DNA of 64,000 bases from Siphonodentalium dalli (lineage: Eukaryota; Mollusca; Scaphopoda; Gadilida; Siphonodentaliidae). Of this stretch, positions 1 through 9,020 are shown one piece after another (positions within the stretch are counted from its first letter, which is position 1; every line of letters begins with the position of its first letter). The translations under genes and the position numbers were made by a program. The stretch spans positions 202,687,396-202,751,395 of the forward strand of contig CP136061.1 in assembly GCA_032622095.1 (NCBI GenBank). Reading direction: 5' to 3'. The notes under the pieces are model-generated. The model was not told the origin of the DNA. It made no database searches and saw only the letters and a program-made list of their open reading frames with translations.

Positions 1-345
1 TTGGATATACATCTGTCCGCTCATATAACTCAACCATGGGTTATCAGATCTCGATGGTTTGGCATCAGGAGGGCTTTCAAAAGAGCATTCACTGACATAG
101 TTCACATTTTTCATTCAAGAGTTATCCCCTTTGTCTGAAAATGTTTGATTTCTGTCCGTCCTCTCATATATCTCCGACATGGGCTATTGGATTCTGTTGA
201 AATTTGGGGTATGGAGGTTTGGCATCAGGAGGGCTTTCAGTTCAGTTATGTTGTTTCCATTTTCTGTTCAAGAGTTATCCCTCTTGGTTCATCTGACAAT
301 GTTGAATTTTTGTCCTTCCGCTCATATATCATTTTAGATTTGGTT
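1..345. repeat. Degenerate ~155-bp tandem repeat, a little over two copies
   Basis: The words GGCATCAGGAGGGCTTTCA (from 61 and 221) and AGAGTTATCC (from 118 and 271) recur at spacings of 160 and 153, and the TGTCC..CTCATATA start recurs three times (near 14, 152 and 310). Similar ~150-bp tandem units with an AGAGTTAT(C)CCC word are common in mollusc genomes (general knowledge, not searched). The open frame across 145-507 runs from this repeat into the next element and is not a credible gene. Confidence 0.6.
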
Positions 346-392
346 TCCGCCCTGCCCATGTTTCAATTGGCCATACAAAATATGCTGCTGGA

Positions 393-758
393 CATTTGCA
401 GAATGAGGTCCCCAGAGGGTGAATTTGGCGACGCTACCTCACACAGCAGGCTAGCATCACCAAATTCATTCTCTGAGGACCTCATTATGCATGGCCTCAT
501 CTGTTAATTGAGGCCTAGTGTCAGAATTAAGTTCCCAGATGGTGAAGATCGTGATGTGCGCCCATTTGGGATCCTCAATTATTCATTGTGTCACCTGCCA
601 ATAACAAAACTAGATAAGAAAAAGAAATTTCGAAAGAAACTAAGAAACTTTTTAATTTGATAATAAAGATTTCAACAGGAGATGAGACCTTAGCAGAATG
701 AGGTCCCCGGGGGTGAATTTAGTGATGCCAGCCCACTGGGAACCTCATTCTGTAAATG
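393..758. mobile_element. Twin-hairpin MITE, CATTTGCAGAATGAGG family
   Basis: The left end (CATTTGCAGAATGAGGTCC) and right end (GGAACCTCATTCTGTAAATG) are inverted copies. A ~95-bp hairpin fills 393-490: its GGTGAATTTGG arm pairs with CCAAATTCA across a short loop. A second, more decayed hairpin lies at 692-758. It has no coding capacity. The same family occurs at 8025-8433, which is better preserved, and as half an element at 34176. Transposase superfamily is not assigned because target duplications are not clear. Confidence 0.7.
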
Positions 759-1560
759 AATGGCACCATATTTTGAAGCCTCCTAATCTTTTTTCTTCAG
801 ATAAGGACATGTTTCATGAGATTGTGAGGCTCCGGAGGGAGATGGCTCTTTCTCGACTCGGCTACTCATAGCATAAAGAGGTTGTGAGGTGGTGTTCTGC
901 CATGGACAACAGGTGTTTGATACTATCTGCCTGGAATGTCATAAACAGTGCTGTATTCTGTGTCTTTGTGTTTCACCAGCAATGATTTCATGGATCTGCT
1001 AAGTACTGCTCATAGATGAAAATTATGAAACATTGGTATATGATTATTGACCCAAATGTTTTTAACACTTTGTTTGCTAAATGCTCATTTCTGATTAGTG
1101 CCCTCGGGAAATGTTCAGATAATAAGTTCAACAAACATAGGCCATTTGTTGAACTTAATAGAGACCTTTCGCAAAATCGAATACAATTATGGATATGGAC
1201 AATATCCTGCCAGTATACGGCCAAAATTCAATATTTACACACAGGGGTTCTTATGTGAGACGAAATATACCCCACTCAGTTTAATTATGTGAGATGTGTC
1301 AAGGATTTGCCACCTGTCCTGCTTGGGGTTGCTCTAACATTATCTGTGTGATGTATATAACATGGATATGAACATGGGATCTGAAAGAGACACATATTAC
1401 TATTTCCATCAAATATATGTAACTTTATATAGTGGGGCATATGCCATCTCATCAATTAACCATCATAATTATATAAGTTGTGATGGTGTCCACCTTACTA
1501 GGACAATATATCATATCTGTAATCGTAATTGTGATTTTGCAAAAGGTCTCTAATATCTGA
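759..1560. other. No gene recognised
   Basis: AT-rich sequence with short chance frames only. It holds a perfect 12-bp-stem hairpin at 1124-1156 (AAGTTCAACAAA / TTTGTTGAACTT). The GGAAATGTTCA..TAAGTTCAACAAA context here is similar to 11830-11862, so it is probably a fragment of a dispersed repeat. Confidence 0.5.
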
Positions 1561-1720
1561 AATTTTCAACGAATGAGTAGGAATTCATTTGCGCTTGTAT
1601 TTATTCTTCTATCTGTCATCTGGTTAATTTTCCTGAACATCCCCCAGATGATTATTAAACCATTCCCATGTGTCCTTTAATTAGCTGATGGGAGAATCCA
1701 TTTAGCAAAGAAAGTGTTAA
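1561..1720 (+). repeat. Dispersed ~160-bp repeat, copy 1 of 3
   Basis: It shares an ordered series of words with 4921-5077 and 12731-12910: AATGA(A/G)TA, TTGTATTTAT, GTCTGTCATCTG or a close variant, GGACATCCC, a GAATCCATTTAG-type word, and a terminal AAAG(G)GTTAA. The three copies are strongly diverged. The GGTTAA end suggests a TTAA-targeting (piggyBac-like) derivative, but no matching left terminus was found. Confidence 0.5.
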
Positions 1721-2476
1721 ACATAGGCCAAATTAAAAAAAAATTCTGTATTCTCACTCAGTACCGTTCATTCCCATGCACATGCAATTATATATACCAA
1801 ATTAATGCAGAACTTTCTTAAGAGTGCAAAATTCAATTCAAAGTTCTATTGATGATGCAATGAGAAAAAGAGTTTACATTTGTGTAAAAAATTGTAGGAT
1901 TGTATGCGATAGATTTATCAATTCTTGCAATATTTTCTGGACCTCTTGGACAAAAGTTAAAATAAAAAGCATTTCACTGACACAATTTATAAATATAATT
2001 GCATGGGAATACAGGTATTTGTTTTAATGTCCTAAGGAATAATGCCAAAAAATTAATTCACTCCAAAGACATGTCCCCACATCAAATGGTCAGTATTTTG
2101 TTTGATAAAACTGGTTGTGATGTGTGACTATTTCTGGCATTAGATGAAAAGTGTTGAGTCGCACTCAAAGTGCATTCAAAAATATGTTAAAAAATTTAAT
2201 TTTTGACAAAATTTTTATTTTGTTACAATGATTATTATAAAATCTCCATTCAGATATTTTACCTCAGGTTGTCAACTTGAGTTATTCAGTTTATCTAACC
2301 ATGCAAATTCAATATCCTGTTTCTCAGGTCAAAAATTGGGAAAATAATAATAATAATAATAGAGGGGATTTGTTGAGCACCTTATCCCCGTAGCTCAGAG
2401 CCCTGCACATACAATAGAACATAAATGTATAAAACAATGATATTTGATATTATGACAACCTCGTATACACACATAT
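1721..2476. other. No gene recognised; AAT microsatellite
   Basis: AT-rich sequence. A short (AAT)n tract at 2344-2361 is followed by AGAGGGGATTTGTTGAGCACC and a CTCAGAGCCCTGCACA word. This resembles the conserved tail of a widespread invertebrate short repeat, by recollection of pattern only. No coding region is supported. Confidence 0.4.
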
Positions 2477-2940
2477 GTGACCCGTCATATCAAATCCAGT
2501 CGTAAGTCGGGATTTTTTTACCCTGTGCCAATGCATTGTCTTATATATGCGAGTCGACCATAGGTCGCCTCGCATATATAAGAGAATGCATTGGCCTAAA
2601 AAAATTTTATCATTTTTTTTTAATAAATGTTTCTTACAATTTTTAGGACATAAAATAAAAAAACATCCATTACCCTTCAGGGAGCCCCACACATATATAG
2701 AAGCATATAGAAGAGTGTCGTCTGCTCCTGTTTGTCTGGGGCTCTGTATGGGTGAAATTATAAAATTGTTAAAGAATACAAGAACAAATTATTAAAATTG
2801 TAAAAAATTGTTAGGCCAATGCATTCTCTTATATATGCGAGGCGACCTACATGTATGGTCGACTCGCATATATAAGAGAATGCATTGGCACAGGGTAAAA
2901 AAAATCCCGACTTACGACTGGATTTGATATGGCGGGTGAC
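2477..2940. mobile_element. 464-bp foldback element with two pre-miRNA-like hairpins
   Basis: The outer inverted repeats start GTGACCCGTCATATCAAATC on the left and, as reverse complement of the right end, GTCACCCGCCATATCAAATC. The inversion continues inwards for more than 50 bp to the word ACCCTGTGCCAATGCA. Hairpin 1 (2527-2595) has two 33-nt arms with two mismatches around a 3-nt loop. Hairpin 2 (2815-2889) has the same arms and a loop containing ACATGT. The centre near 2670-2750 is also weakly palindromic (GGAGCCCCA / TGGGGCTC). The element is non-coding. Its internal hairpin also occurs in the TTAA-flanked elements to the right, although the termini here are different. Confidence 0.8.
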
Positions 2941-3352
2941 ATATATGACACACACATACACACATTCTAACATATTTCACAAATCAACAGTGATACATTT
3001 ATTATAATTATGCAAACGGAAATGGTCAGTTATTTTTGGCCTGAGATGAGTATGTTAATTTTTATTCTGAGGGCGGTGATCCGAAGTGTGACTTGAATAG
3101 GTTCGTCTTGAGGTTAGTTTTTAAACTAGTTAGGCCACTGGAATGTTTTACGTCTTTAGTAAGTGCATTGCCATTGCAAGCACTCGTATTTATATTATCC
3201 TTTCCTATTTCTGGGGCACACACCAATGAATCATTCCACCGTCAAACATATCTCAGGGTCTAATTTCAGTTGCTTGTCGCTATGAAAAATCACCCAATCA
3301 AGTATGATAAATGCATTTTTTACTGAGATTGAAAACAAAATGAATCACATGT
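2941..3352. other. No gene recognised
   Basis: A CA-rich stretch (2950-2965) followed by AT-rich unique sequence. No open frame of any credibility and no repeat that I could match elsewhere in the window. Confidence 0.5.
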
Positions 3353-3598
3353 TTAACCCTTTCATGACGGGACCTGCTGGTGCGACAATAAAGATCCTGT
3401 GCATTGTCTTCTATATGCGAGTCTCCCATAGTGAGCCTCATTATTATATAAAAGAGAATACACTGGCTTACACGGTCAAGGTAAATATTGTTAGGCCAAT
3501 ATATTCTCTTATATATGCGAGGCTCCCTATATATAAGAGAATGTGTTGGCACAGGGTTTTTGCAAAATTTCAGGCACCTCCAGTAATGCAAGGGTTAA
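3353..3598. mobile_element. piggyBac-like TTAA MITE with two hairpins
   Basis: It begins TTAACCCTTTCATGACGGGA and ends in the inverse, AGGGTTAA. A TTAA target with termini starting CCC is the hallmark of piggyBac-type elements. It has an internal decayed hairpin (about 3398-3471) and a second (3494-3550) with the GCCAATATATTCTCTTATATATGCGAG arm type. It lacks coding capacity. Family assignment is inferred from termini only. Confidence 0.75.
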
Positions 3599-3923
3599 CA
3601 AATGTTTGAACATAGTTACCTATTACAGTAATGAATCGGAAATCTGAACTGGTAAACAGATCTGTTCTCTCTCAATTCTGTGTGTGTTTGTTGTGCATAA
3701 AAAGTAGCGCAATTATTTTGATTAAAACTTTCCCGACAGCTTGAATGGGAATAAAAAGGTTGAATGTACTGAGATTTGGGGCATGAGCGTGGTGACATGA
3801 GAAACGGGAATTGACTATGCGTGGCCTAATCAACCTTTTAACCTATTATTAAGGCATGTTATAATCGAGTTGGTATGGGTTGGAGCAACAGGAATGCATT
3901 AATATTTAAATCGATTCATCAGG
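3599..3923. other. No gene recognised
   Basis: Unique AT-rich spacer between two TTAA elements. Nothing supported on either strand. Confidence 0.5.
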
Positions 3924-4185
3924 TTAACCCTTTCATGACTGGAGCTTCCTGAAATTTAGCCAAAACTCTGTGCCAATGCATTCTCTTATATATGTGAGTC
4001 TCCCATATGGAAGGTCACATATATAAGAGAATGCATTGGCCTAACAAAATTTAGCTTGACCTTTTAAGCCAGTACATTCTCTTATATATGTGAGACTCAT
4101 ATATATATATATTATATATAAGAGAATGCACTGGCATAGGATCTTTAATGCTGCACCAGAGGAGCTCCCGTTATTAAAGGGTTAA
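3924..4185. mobile_element. piggyBac-like TTAA MITE with two perfect hairpins
   Basis: It is bounded by TTAACCCTTTCATGACTGGA and the inverse AAAGGGTTAA. Hairpin 1 (3972-4040) has a fully paired 26-bp stem, GCCAATGCATTCTCTTATAT(ATGTGA) against its complement, with a 17-nt loop. Hairpin 2 (4068-4135) has an AT-dinucleotide-expanded loop. The inner spacer TTAGCTTGACCTTTTAAG corresponds to the spacer in the elements at 3353 and 6850. Non-coding. Confidence 0.8.
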
Positions 4186-4203
4186 AGGTCTGCTCTTGGG
4201 TAT

Positions 4204-4350
4204 ATTTATGTATATGTGGACAATGTGACATTACTCTATCAACAAATCACTGGCTAACAATATAAGAGAATATGATTGTTAATTCTGTGTCACTGTTGAA
4301 TATAATCAAACATACCTACATGTAAAAGGGTAGATTTTTATGGTACATGT
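4204..4350 (+). repeat. Diverged duplicate of 8704-8834, left part
   Basis: Shared words in the same order at both loci include TTTATGTATATGTGG, ATTACTCTATCAACAA, GAATATGATTGTTAATTCTG, AACATACCTACATG and AAAAGGGTAGATTTTTATGG. The second copy (8704-9020) lacks the TTAA element that follows here, so it is close to an empty-site paralogue. No coding capacity was recognised. Confidence 0.7.
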
Positions 4351-4364
4351 TTTCTTATCACCTG

Positions 4365-4645
4365 TTAACCCTTTCAGTGCCAGGGGCCGATCTCATCGGC
4401 CCTAATTTACGGTCTGTAAAATCGGCCCTAAAAAAATAAAAAAATAAAAAACATTTTTTTTTTTTAGATTTTTTAAAAATTATTAAAATTGTAAAAAATA
4501 ATAACAAATGATGAAAAATTGTTAGGCCAATGCATTCCTTTATATATGCGAGGCGACCTATGGTCGACTCGCATATATAAGAGAATGCATTGGCACAGGG
4601 TATATGGGTTGATACAAAAATAGGACCTGGCACTCAAAGGGTTAA
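4365..4645. mobile_element. TTAA MITE with CAGTGCCAGG termini and one hairpin
   Basis: The left end TTAACCCTTTCAGTGCCAGG and the right end CCTGGCACTCAAAGGGTTAA are inverted. The A-rich interior holds one 69-bp hairpin (4526-4594) nearly identical to that of the 2477-2940 element, including the GGCGACC / GGTCGACTC inner stem. It also has a GGCCGATCTCATCGGCC 17-nt palindrome near 4384. It sits inside a diverged duplicated segment whose other copy lacks it, which is good evidence for past insertion. Confidence 0.75.
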
Positions 4646-4770
4646 GCATGTATAAGTTTTGTCTTAAAATTTTGTTAAATGAGTAACTTGTTTAAAAAGT
4701 TTAATATATATTAGGACAGATAAACAAAATAGTTATTCATGAGGGAATATTTTTTTCCAAAGTGATGAGG
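4646..4770 (+). repeat. Diverged duplicate of 8835-9020, right part
   Basis: AAATGAGTAACTTGT, TTTAATATAT, AGGACAGA and CCAAAGTGATGAGGGA occur here and, in order, in 8835-9020. The two loci diverge at 4771, exactly where the truncated hairpin element begins. Confidence 0.6.
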
Positions 4771-4914
4771 GATACATTGGCCCATCAATATTTACCTTGA
4801 CATTGTAAGGCAGTGCATTCTCTTATATATGCGAGTCTCCCTGATATAAGAGAATGCACTGGCACAGGATATTTAATTTCTGCACCAGCGCAGCTCCCGT
4901 CATGAACGGGTTAT
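4771..4914. mobile_element. 5'-truncated TTAA-family hairpin MITE
   Basis: It starts within the distal arm of the first hairpin (CATTGG at 4775) and retains the CTTGACATTGTAAGGCAG spacer, the second hairpin (4810-4863) and the terminus AGCTCCCGTCATGAACGGGTT. The last bases are TTAT rather than TTAA. The left half, with its TTAA end, is missing. Confidence 0.65.
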
Positions 4915-4920
4915 TATCTC

Positions 4921-5077
4921 AATATTTCTAACCAATGAATAGGAATATTTGTAGTATCTATTTTGTCCGTCTGTCATCTGCTTATATTTCATGGACATCC
5001 CTCCATATGAATAATATCCAGACCATTCAAATGTATACTTTTATAACTGAATGGGATAATCATTTAGAAAGGGTTAA
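4921..5077 (+). repeat. Dispersed ~160-bp repeat, copy 2 of 3
   Basis: Same family as 1561-1720 and 12731-12910. AACCAATGAATAGGAATATT opens it, CCGTCTGTCATCTGCTTATA lies in the middle, and GAAAGGGTTAA closes it. The 76-codon frame from 4935 lies across it and is not conserved in the other two copies, so it is not called as a gene. Confidence 0.5.
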
Positions 5078-5149
5078 AGAGATGGATGAAATCAGTGCTA
5101 CACTAATTATTATATATATATATTGGTATCATATAAATGGTATATATCA

Positions 5150-5295
5150 TACAGTAATGCCCTAATTAATCGACTCCTTAACCTCGGGGAGAGCTTTCCG
5201 ATGAATGGCAACAAGCCATATTTCCGACTAAATCTTGAAAAGTTACCCATAATTCTGCTGTGGTTAAGGGGTCGATTACTTAGGGCATTACCGTA
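5150..5295. mobile_element. pogo/mariner-like foldback MITE, copy 1 of 5
   Basis: The ends TACAGTAATGCCCTAATTAA and the inverse, TTAGGGCATTACCGTA, are compatible with a TA target duplication. Internally CCTTAACC and GGTTAAGG form the next paired block. The body GATGAATGGCAACAAGCCAT is shared with the other four copies. The terminus-plus-TA pattern resembles Tc1/mariner/pogo-type elements (inference). Non-coding. Confidence 0.75.
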
Positions 5296-5769
5296 TATAT
5301 CATATGCTCACACACACTATACAGAGCTTATAATTCCATTACAGCATGATCATTATTAACATGATACCCATCAGTCATTTAAAATACAGTCCAGGTGTAT
5401 TAATATAAAACCAATTACAGGCCTCAAAATATGGTGCTGGTCATTTACAGATATAGATACAGATGTAGCTGCTGCCAACAGATAGTATTTTCGAAGCAAC
5501 GGCATTGATTGTAGTGAAAACAGTTTTAATCTGCATTCTTATAAATAAATAACCAACTTAAAAAAGTTGTGATGTAATTTTCTTTCAAAATATGTGTACG
5601 CTGAAATTTCCTATTTCCCAAAGCCTTATTTGATAACAAACTTGCGACCGACTTGAGTTAAGTTGAGGACCTATGCTATGCACCGGTCGCTAGCCGATTC
5701 AATTAGTTTTTACCAGAATTATGCCCTTGTTTTAACTGGCTAGTTTATTTGGTAGCGGCTGAACTCACG
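5296..5769. other. No gene recognised
   Basis: AT-rich sequence with no credible frame. No repeat partner was found before the diverged duplication that begins near 5770. Confidence 0.5.
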
Positions 5770-6185
5770 CCATACCTTCGCAATAGTGTTTACGACACGC
5801 AATATTGTTGATATGATTAACCCAATCAGTCGCCACCACCTCAACCTCCTCATCGCATCAACTCACCGGATAAAATCTGCATATAGAGGAAGATATTCAG
5901 ACTGAATCTTTCTGTGGAATGCGTGTCGATGATATAATTGGGGCTGTTATGTTCAAGAATGTGGAAGTTTGTACACAAAACGCTGCCCATAACTGAAATG
6001 AACCAAACATGTATACTTCTACACGCATAGGTGATCTATGGTAGTTGTCAAATCCCTTTGATTGGATAATCCTGTACCGCCACAATGTCAATCTGATCAA
6101 CAACCACAGACAGCTTTGCGTTGTGCCTCGCCCAGTATAAACTATCTTGACTATATATAAACCCAGTTAGTGAATACGAGCCCAG
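5770..6185 (+). repeat. Diverged tandem duplication, copy 1
   Basis: It matches 6268-6835 through an ordered set of words: TTTACGACAC, TTGTTGA..CCAATCA, TTCAAGAATGTG, TGAAATGAACCAA, TTGATTGGATAATC, AATCTGATC, TCGCCCAGTATAA and CTATATATAAACCCAG. Both copies end in a TATA-box-like CTATATATAAA followed by CCCAG and GAGCCCAG. They could be duplicated promoter regions or simply an old repeat. No attached open frame supports a gene. Confidence 0.65.
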
Positions 6186-6267
6186 TTCTCATATTTACCA
6201 GCTGGGTTTATTTTATATTTTATTAACGAGCCATCTTGTTCGGCAGCAGCTCAATGCAAGAAAGTAT

Positions 6268-6835
6268 TTGCAACCTTCACTAGTATTTACGACACACACT
6301 GTTGTTGACCCAATCAATTAAATTTGCCATTTTTCAATAGACACTTCCTCACGACTAAATCGCTTTCTAAGCCTTATTTTTCTGGCATTGCTTGATATAT
6401 AGTCTCCTTAAATTCAAGAATGTGAAAATTTTTAAGAACAATATACAAAAATTGTTCCTTCGTCAGTGAGATACAGTAATGCTCTAAGTAAGCAACAAGC
6501 CATATTTCCGACTAAATCCTGAAAAGTTACCCATAATTCTGCTGTGGTTAAGAAGTCGATTACTTAGAGCATTACTGTATGTTTTGCTCCACGACCTTTC
6601 CCATTGTTGCTCATGATTGAAATGAACCAAGCCTTTACTGCTATGTACAAGTTTTTCTGTAACTGGCGATCAACAATAGTGGTCATTCTATGAACACCAT
6701 CAAATATTCTTGATTGGATAATCATATACCACAGCGATGTTAATCTGATCGACGACCACTGGTAGATTCCCTGAGCATCGCCCAGTATAAATCACCTAGA
6801 CTATATATAAACCCAGCTGGTGATATGAGCCCAGG
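6268..6835 (+). repeat. Diverged tandem duplication, copy 2, carrying a nested MITE
   Basis: This is the second copy of 5770-6185. It is longer, mainly because a TACAGTAATGC foldback element (6472-6579) lies inside it and is absent at the matching place in copy 1. The order of events is therefore duplication first, then insertion, unless the element was precisely lost from copy 1. Confidence 0.65.
6472..6579. mobile_element. pogo/mariner-like foldback MITE, copy 2 of 5
   Basis: It is bounded by TACAGTAATGCTCTAAGTAA and the inverse TTACTTAGAGCATTACTGTA. It keeps the AGCAACAAGCCATATTTCCG and ACCCATAATTCTGCTGTGG blocks but lost much of the left arm. It is nested in the second copy of a tandem duplication. 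Confidence 0.75.
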
Positions 6836-6849
6836 GGTCCTAATTGTGC

Positions 6850-7097
6850 TTAACCCTTTCATGACGGGAGCTGTGCTGGTGCAGCATTAAAGTTCCTGTG
6901 TGACGGCATTCTCTTATATGTGGGAGCCTCTCATAGATAAGAGAATTCACTGACTTACAAGGTCAAGGTAAATTTTGTTAGGTCAATGTATGCTCTTTAA
7001 TTGTGAGGCTCCATATGTGAAACTCGCATATATAAGAGAATGCATTGGCACAGGGTTTTCGCAAAAATTCAGGAAGCTCCAGTCATCAAAAGGTTAA
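6850..7097. mobile_element. piggyBac-like TTAA MITE with decayed hairpins
   Basis: It starts TTAACCCTTTCATGACGGGA and ends with the inverse ending in GGTTAA. Hairpin 1 is degraded and hairpin 2 keeps its GCATATATAAGAGAATGCAT distal arm. The spacer TTACAAGGTCAAGGTAAATT matches the one at 3353-3598. Non-coding. Confidence 0.75.
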
Positions 7098-7720
7098 TGG
7101 AATGTTTTCCCACGGTGTCAATAGAAATTACTCAAACATTACATGGGGCTTTATCTGAAAGCTTTTATGTGGAATTTTGAGCCACCTGGACTTTCACTTC
7201 ACATGACAGCTTTATTTTACTCCACACCCCTCATAGTCATTATTCCATGTCTCCATATTAGTATTTATGTGACACTCAAAACCACAATCTTATGTGATAA
7301 ATTGTATAGATTTTCACTGTAAATATTATCTGTTATTTTCTGATTATTATTTTGTTTGTAAAGTGATTACAACATATACTATCTCATAACAATACTAACT
7401 GTGCTGGACTGATTCAATATACAGTCATTCGATTGGAAAAGTTTTGAAACCATTGAGCTGTATTTTTATCGCTCCCTTTTGAAGTTAATCGTGTTGTGAT
7501 TGAACTCTTTTGATCTTATCCACATTATCGTACATAAATATACCAATAGTTTGTGATACTACTACATTTGTCTCAAATGTTTTACTACATGACATGCCTA
7601 ATTGTATTACCATCTAGGATTTTCATGACAAATCATGTAGTGACTGCATCTCTATATCAATACAATGTAGCATAGTAACACATCGTCGGTTGGGTTCTAA
7701 AAAGTCGTACCTGCACATTA
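7098..7720. other. No gene recognised
   Basis: AT-rich unique sequence with no open frame above chance and no recognised repeat. Confidence 0.5.
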
Positions 7721-7924
7721 TACAGTAATGCCCTAAATAATCAACTCCTTAACCACAGCAGAATTATGGGTAATTTTTCAGGATTTAGTCGGAAATATGG
7801 CTTGTTGCCATTCATCGGAAAGCTTTCCGATGAATGGCAACAAGCCATATTTCCGACTAAATCCTGAAAAATTACCCATAATTCTGCTGTGGTTAAGGAT
7901 TCGATTATTTAGGGCATTACTGTA
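7721..7924. mobile_element. Full-length 204-bp foldback MITE, copy 3 of 5
   Basis: The best-preserved member. Almost the whole 204 bp is one inverted repeat centred on GGAAAGCTTTCC near 7822, with only a few mismatches between arms. The ends are TACAGTAATGCCCTAAATAA and its near-complement. As RNA it would fold into a ~100-bp stem with almost no loop. The other copies are internal-deletion derivatives of this form. Confidence 0.85.
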
Positions 7925-8024
7925 TTAGACAAAAGTGTTACTGAACCTGGCCATTGAAGGTCAAACTGAGAAATCCATCATCCTGTCTATAACTCAAATG
8001 TCTCCAAGCCGGGAAATAGTGTGT

Positions 8025-8433
8025 CTGTCATTTGCAGAATGAGGTCCCCAGAGGGTGAAATTAGTGACGCTATCCCACACAGTGGGCTAGCATCACCAAA
8101 TTCACCCTCTGGGAACCTTATTCTGCTTAGGTCTCAACTGCTATGGGAGACCTAGGATCAGATTGAAGTTCCCCAGTTGAACTTGAAGTTGGCGATGTTC
8201 ACCCATTAGTCACCTAAATTATGCATGTTATCTTCTGCAAACTGGGATATAGAATCTTGCCAGAAGTGAAAAAGTAACTAAAAACAATGTTAATTTGAGG
8301 CCATAGATGCTTCCCAGAAGATGAGGCCTAAGCAGAATGAAGTCCCCAAAGGGTGAATTTGGTGATCCTAGCCCACTCTGTGTGATAGCATCACTAAATT
8401 CACCCTTTTGGGACCTCATTTTGCAAATGACAG
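8025..8433. mobile_element. Full-length 409-bp twin-hairpin MITE
   Basis: The termini CTGTCATTTGCAGAATGAGG and the inverse are present. Two separate ~93-bp hairpins (8034-8126 and 8332-8425) stand at the two ends and are themselves inverted relative to each other. The centre carries GAGACCTAGGATCAGATTGA and AGATGAGGCCTAAGC. Relatives lie at 393-758 and 34176. It has no coding capacity; the 76-codon minus-strand frame over 8228-8458 is made of hairpin sequence. Confidence 0.8.
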
Positions 8434-8703
8434 GCAAACTAAACTCAGGCTTGATCACGGTGGGGAATCATATGTTTTTGAGTTGATGAGTATCACGATT
8501 TCCAAATGGCTTGAATGCCAATGGCCATAAAGGTTCTAAATGAGAGGCAGACCTTGTACCATGTCAAATTGAGCAGGTTCTTTTGTGATAATTATTTTTT
8601 GTCAATTTGTATTCACTATTGCGAAACAAGTATCTATGCCAAAGACATTGGCACCTATCACCTAATGGTGTTCTTATTGCTTCTCGCGTGGCCCTATTGT
8701 GTG

Positions 8704-9020
8704 TGTTTATGTATATGTGGGAATGTTGGCATTACTCTATCAACAATATCAGAATATGATTGTTAATTCTGTGTCACTATTGAATATAACCAAACATACC
8801 TACATGCAAAAGGGTAGATTTTTATGGTGCATGTGAAATGAGTAACTTGTATTCAACAGCTTCGCCAACAAAACACCTATAAGCTGGAGGTACTACAAAC
8901 ATTTTTCCTTGTTGGGTCAATGTTGAGACTAAAAGGGGTCTGGGAACTACTGTTATAATTTTAATATATTAGAACAGAAAAACAGAATAGGCAATATTTT
9001 TTTTCCAAAGTGATGAGGGA
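8704..9020 (+). repeat. Paralogous segment of 4204-4770 without the TTAA element
   Basis: This copy shows the segment with TGGTGCATGTGAAATGAGTA continuous, where the 4.2-kb copy has the TTAA element and some extra flanking bases. A ~100-bp stretch after 8850 (AACAGCTTCGCCAACAAAAC and onward) is private to this copy. Confidence 0.65.

Noticed and set aside
145-507. 120-codon frame at the left end
   Set aside because: It spans a degenerate tandem repeat and then the first hairpin of a MITE, and has no recognisable domain.
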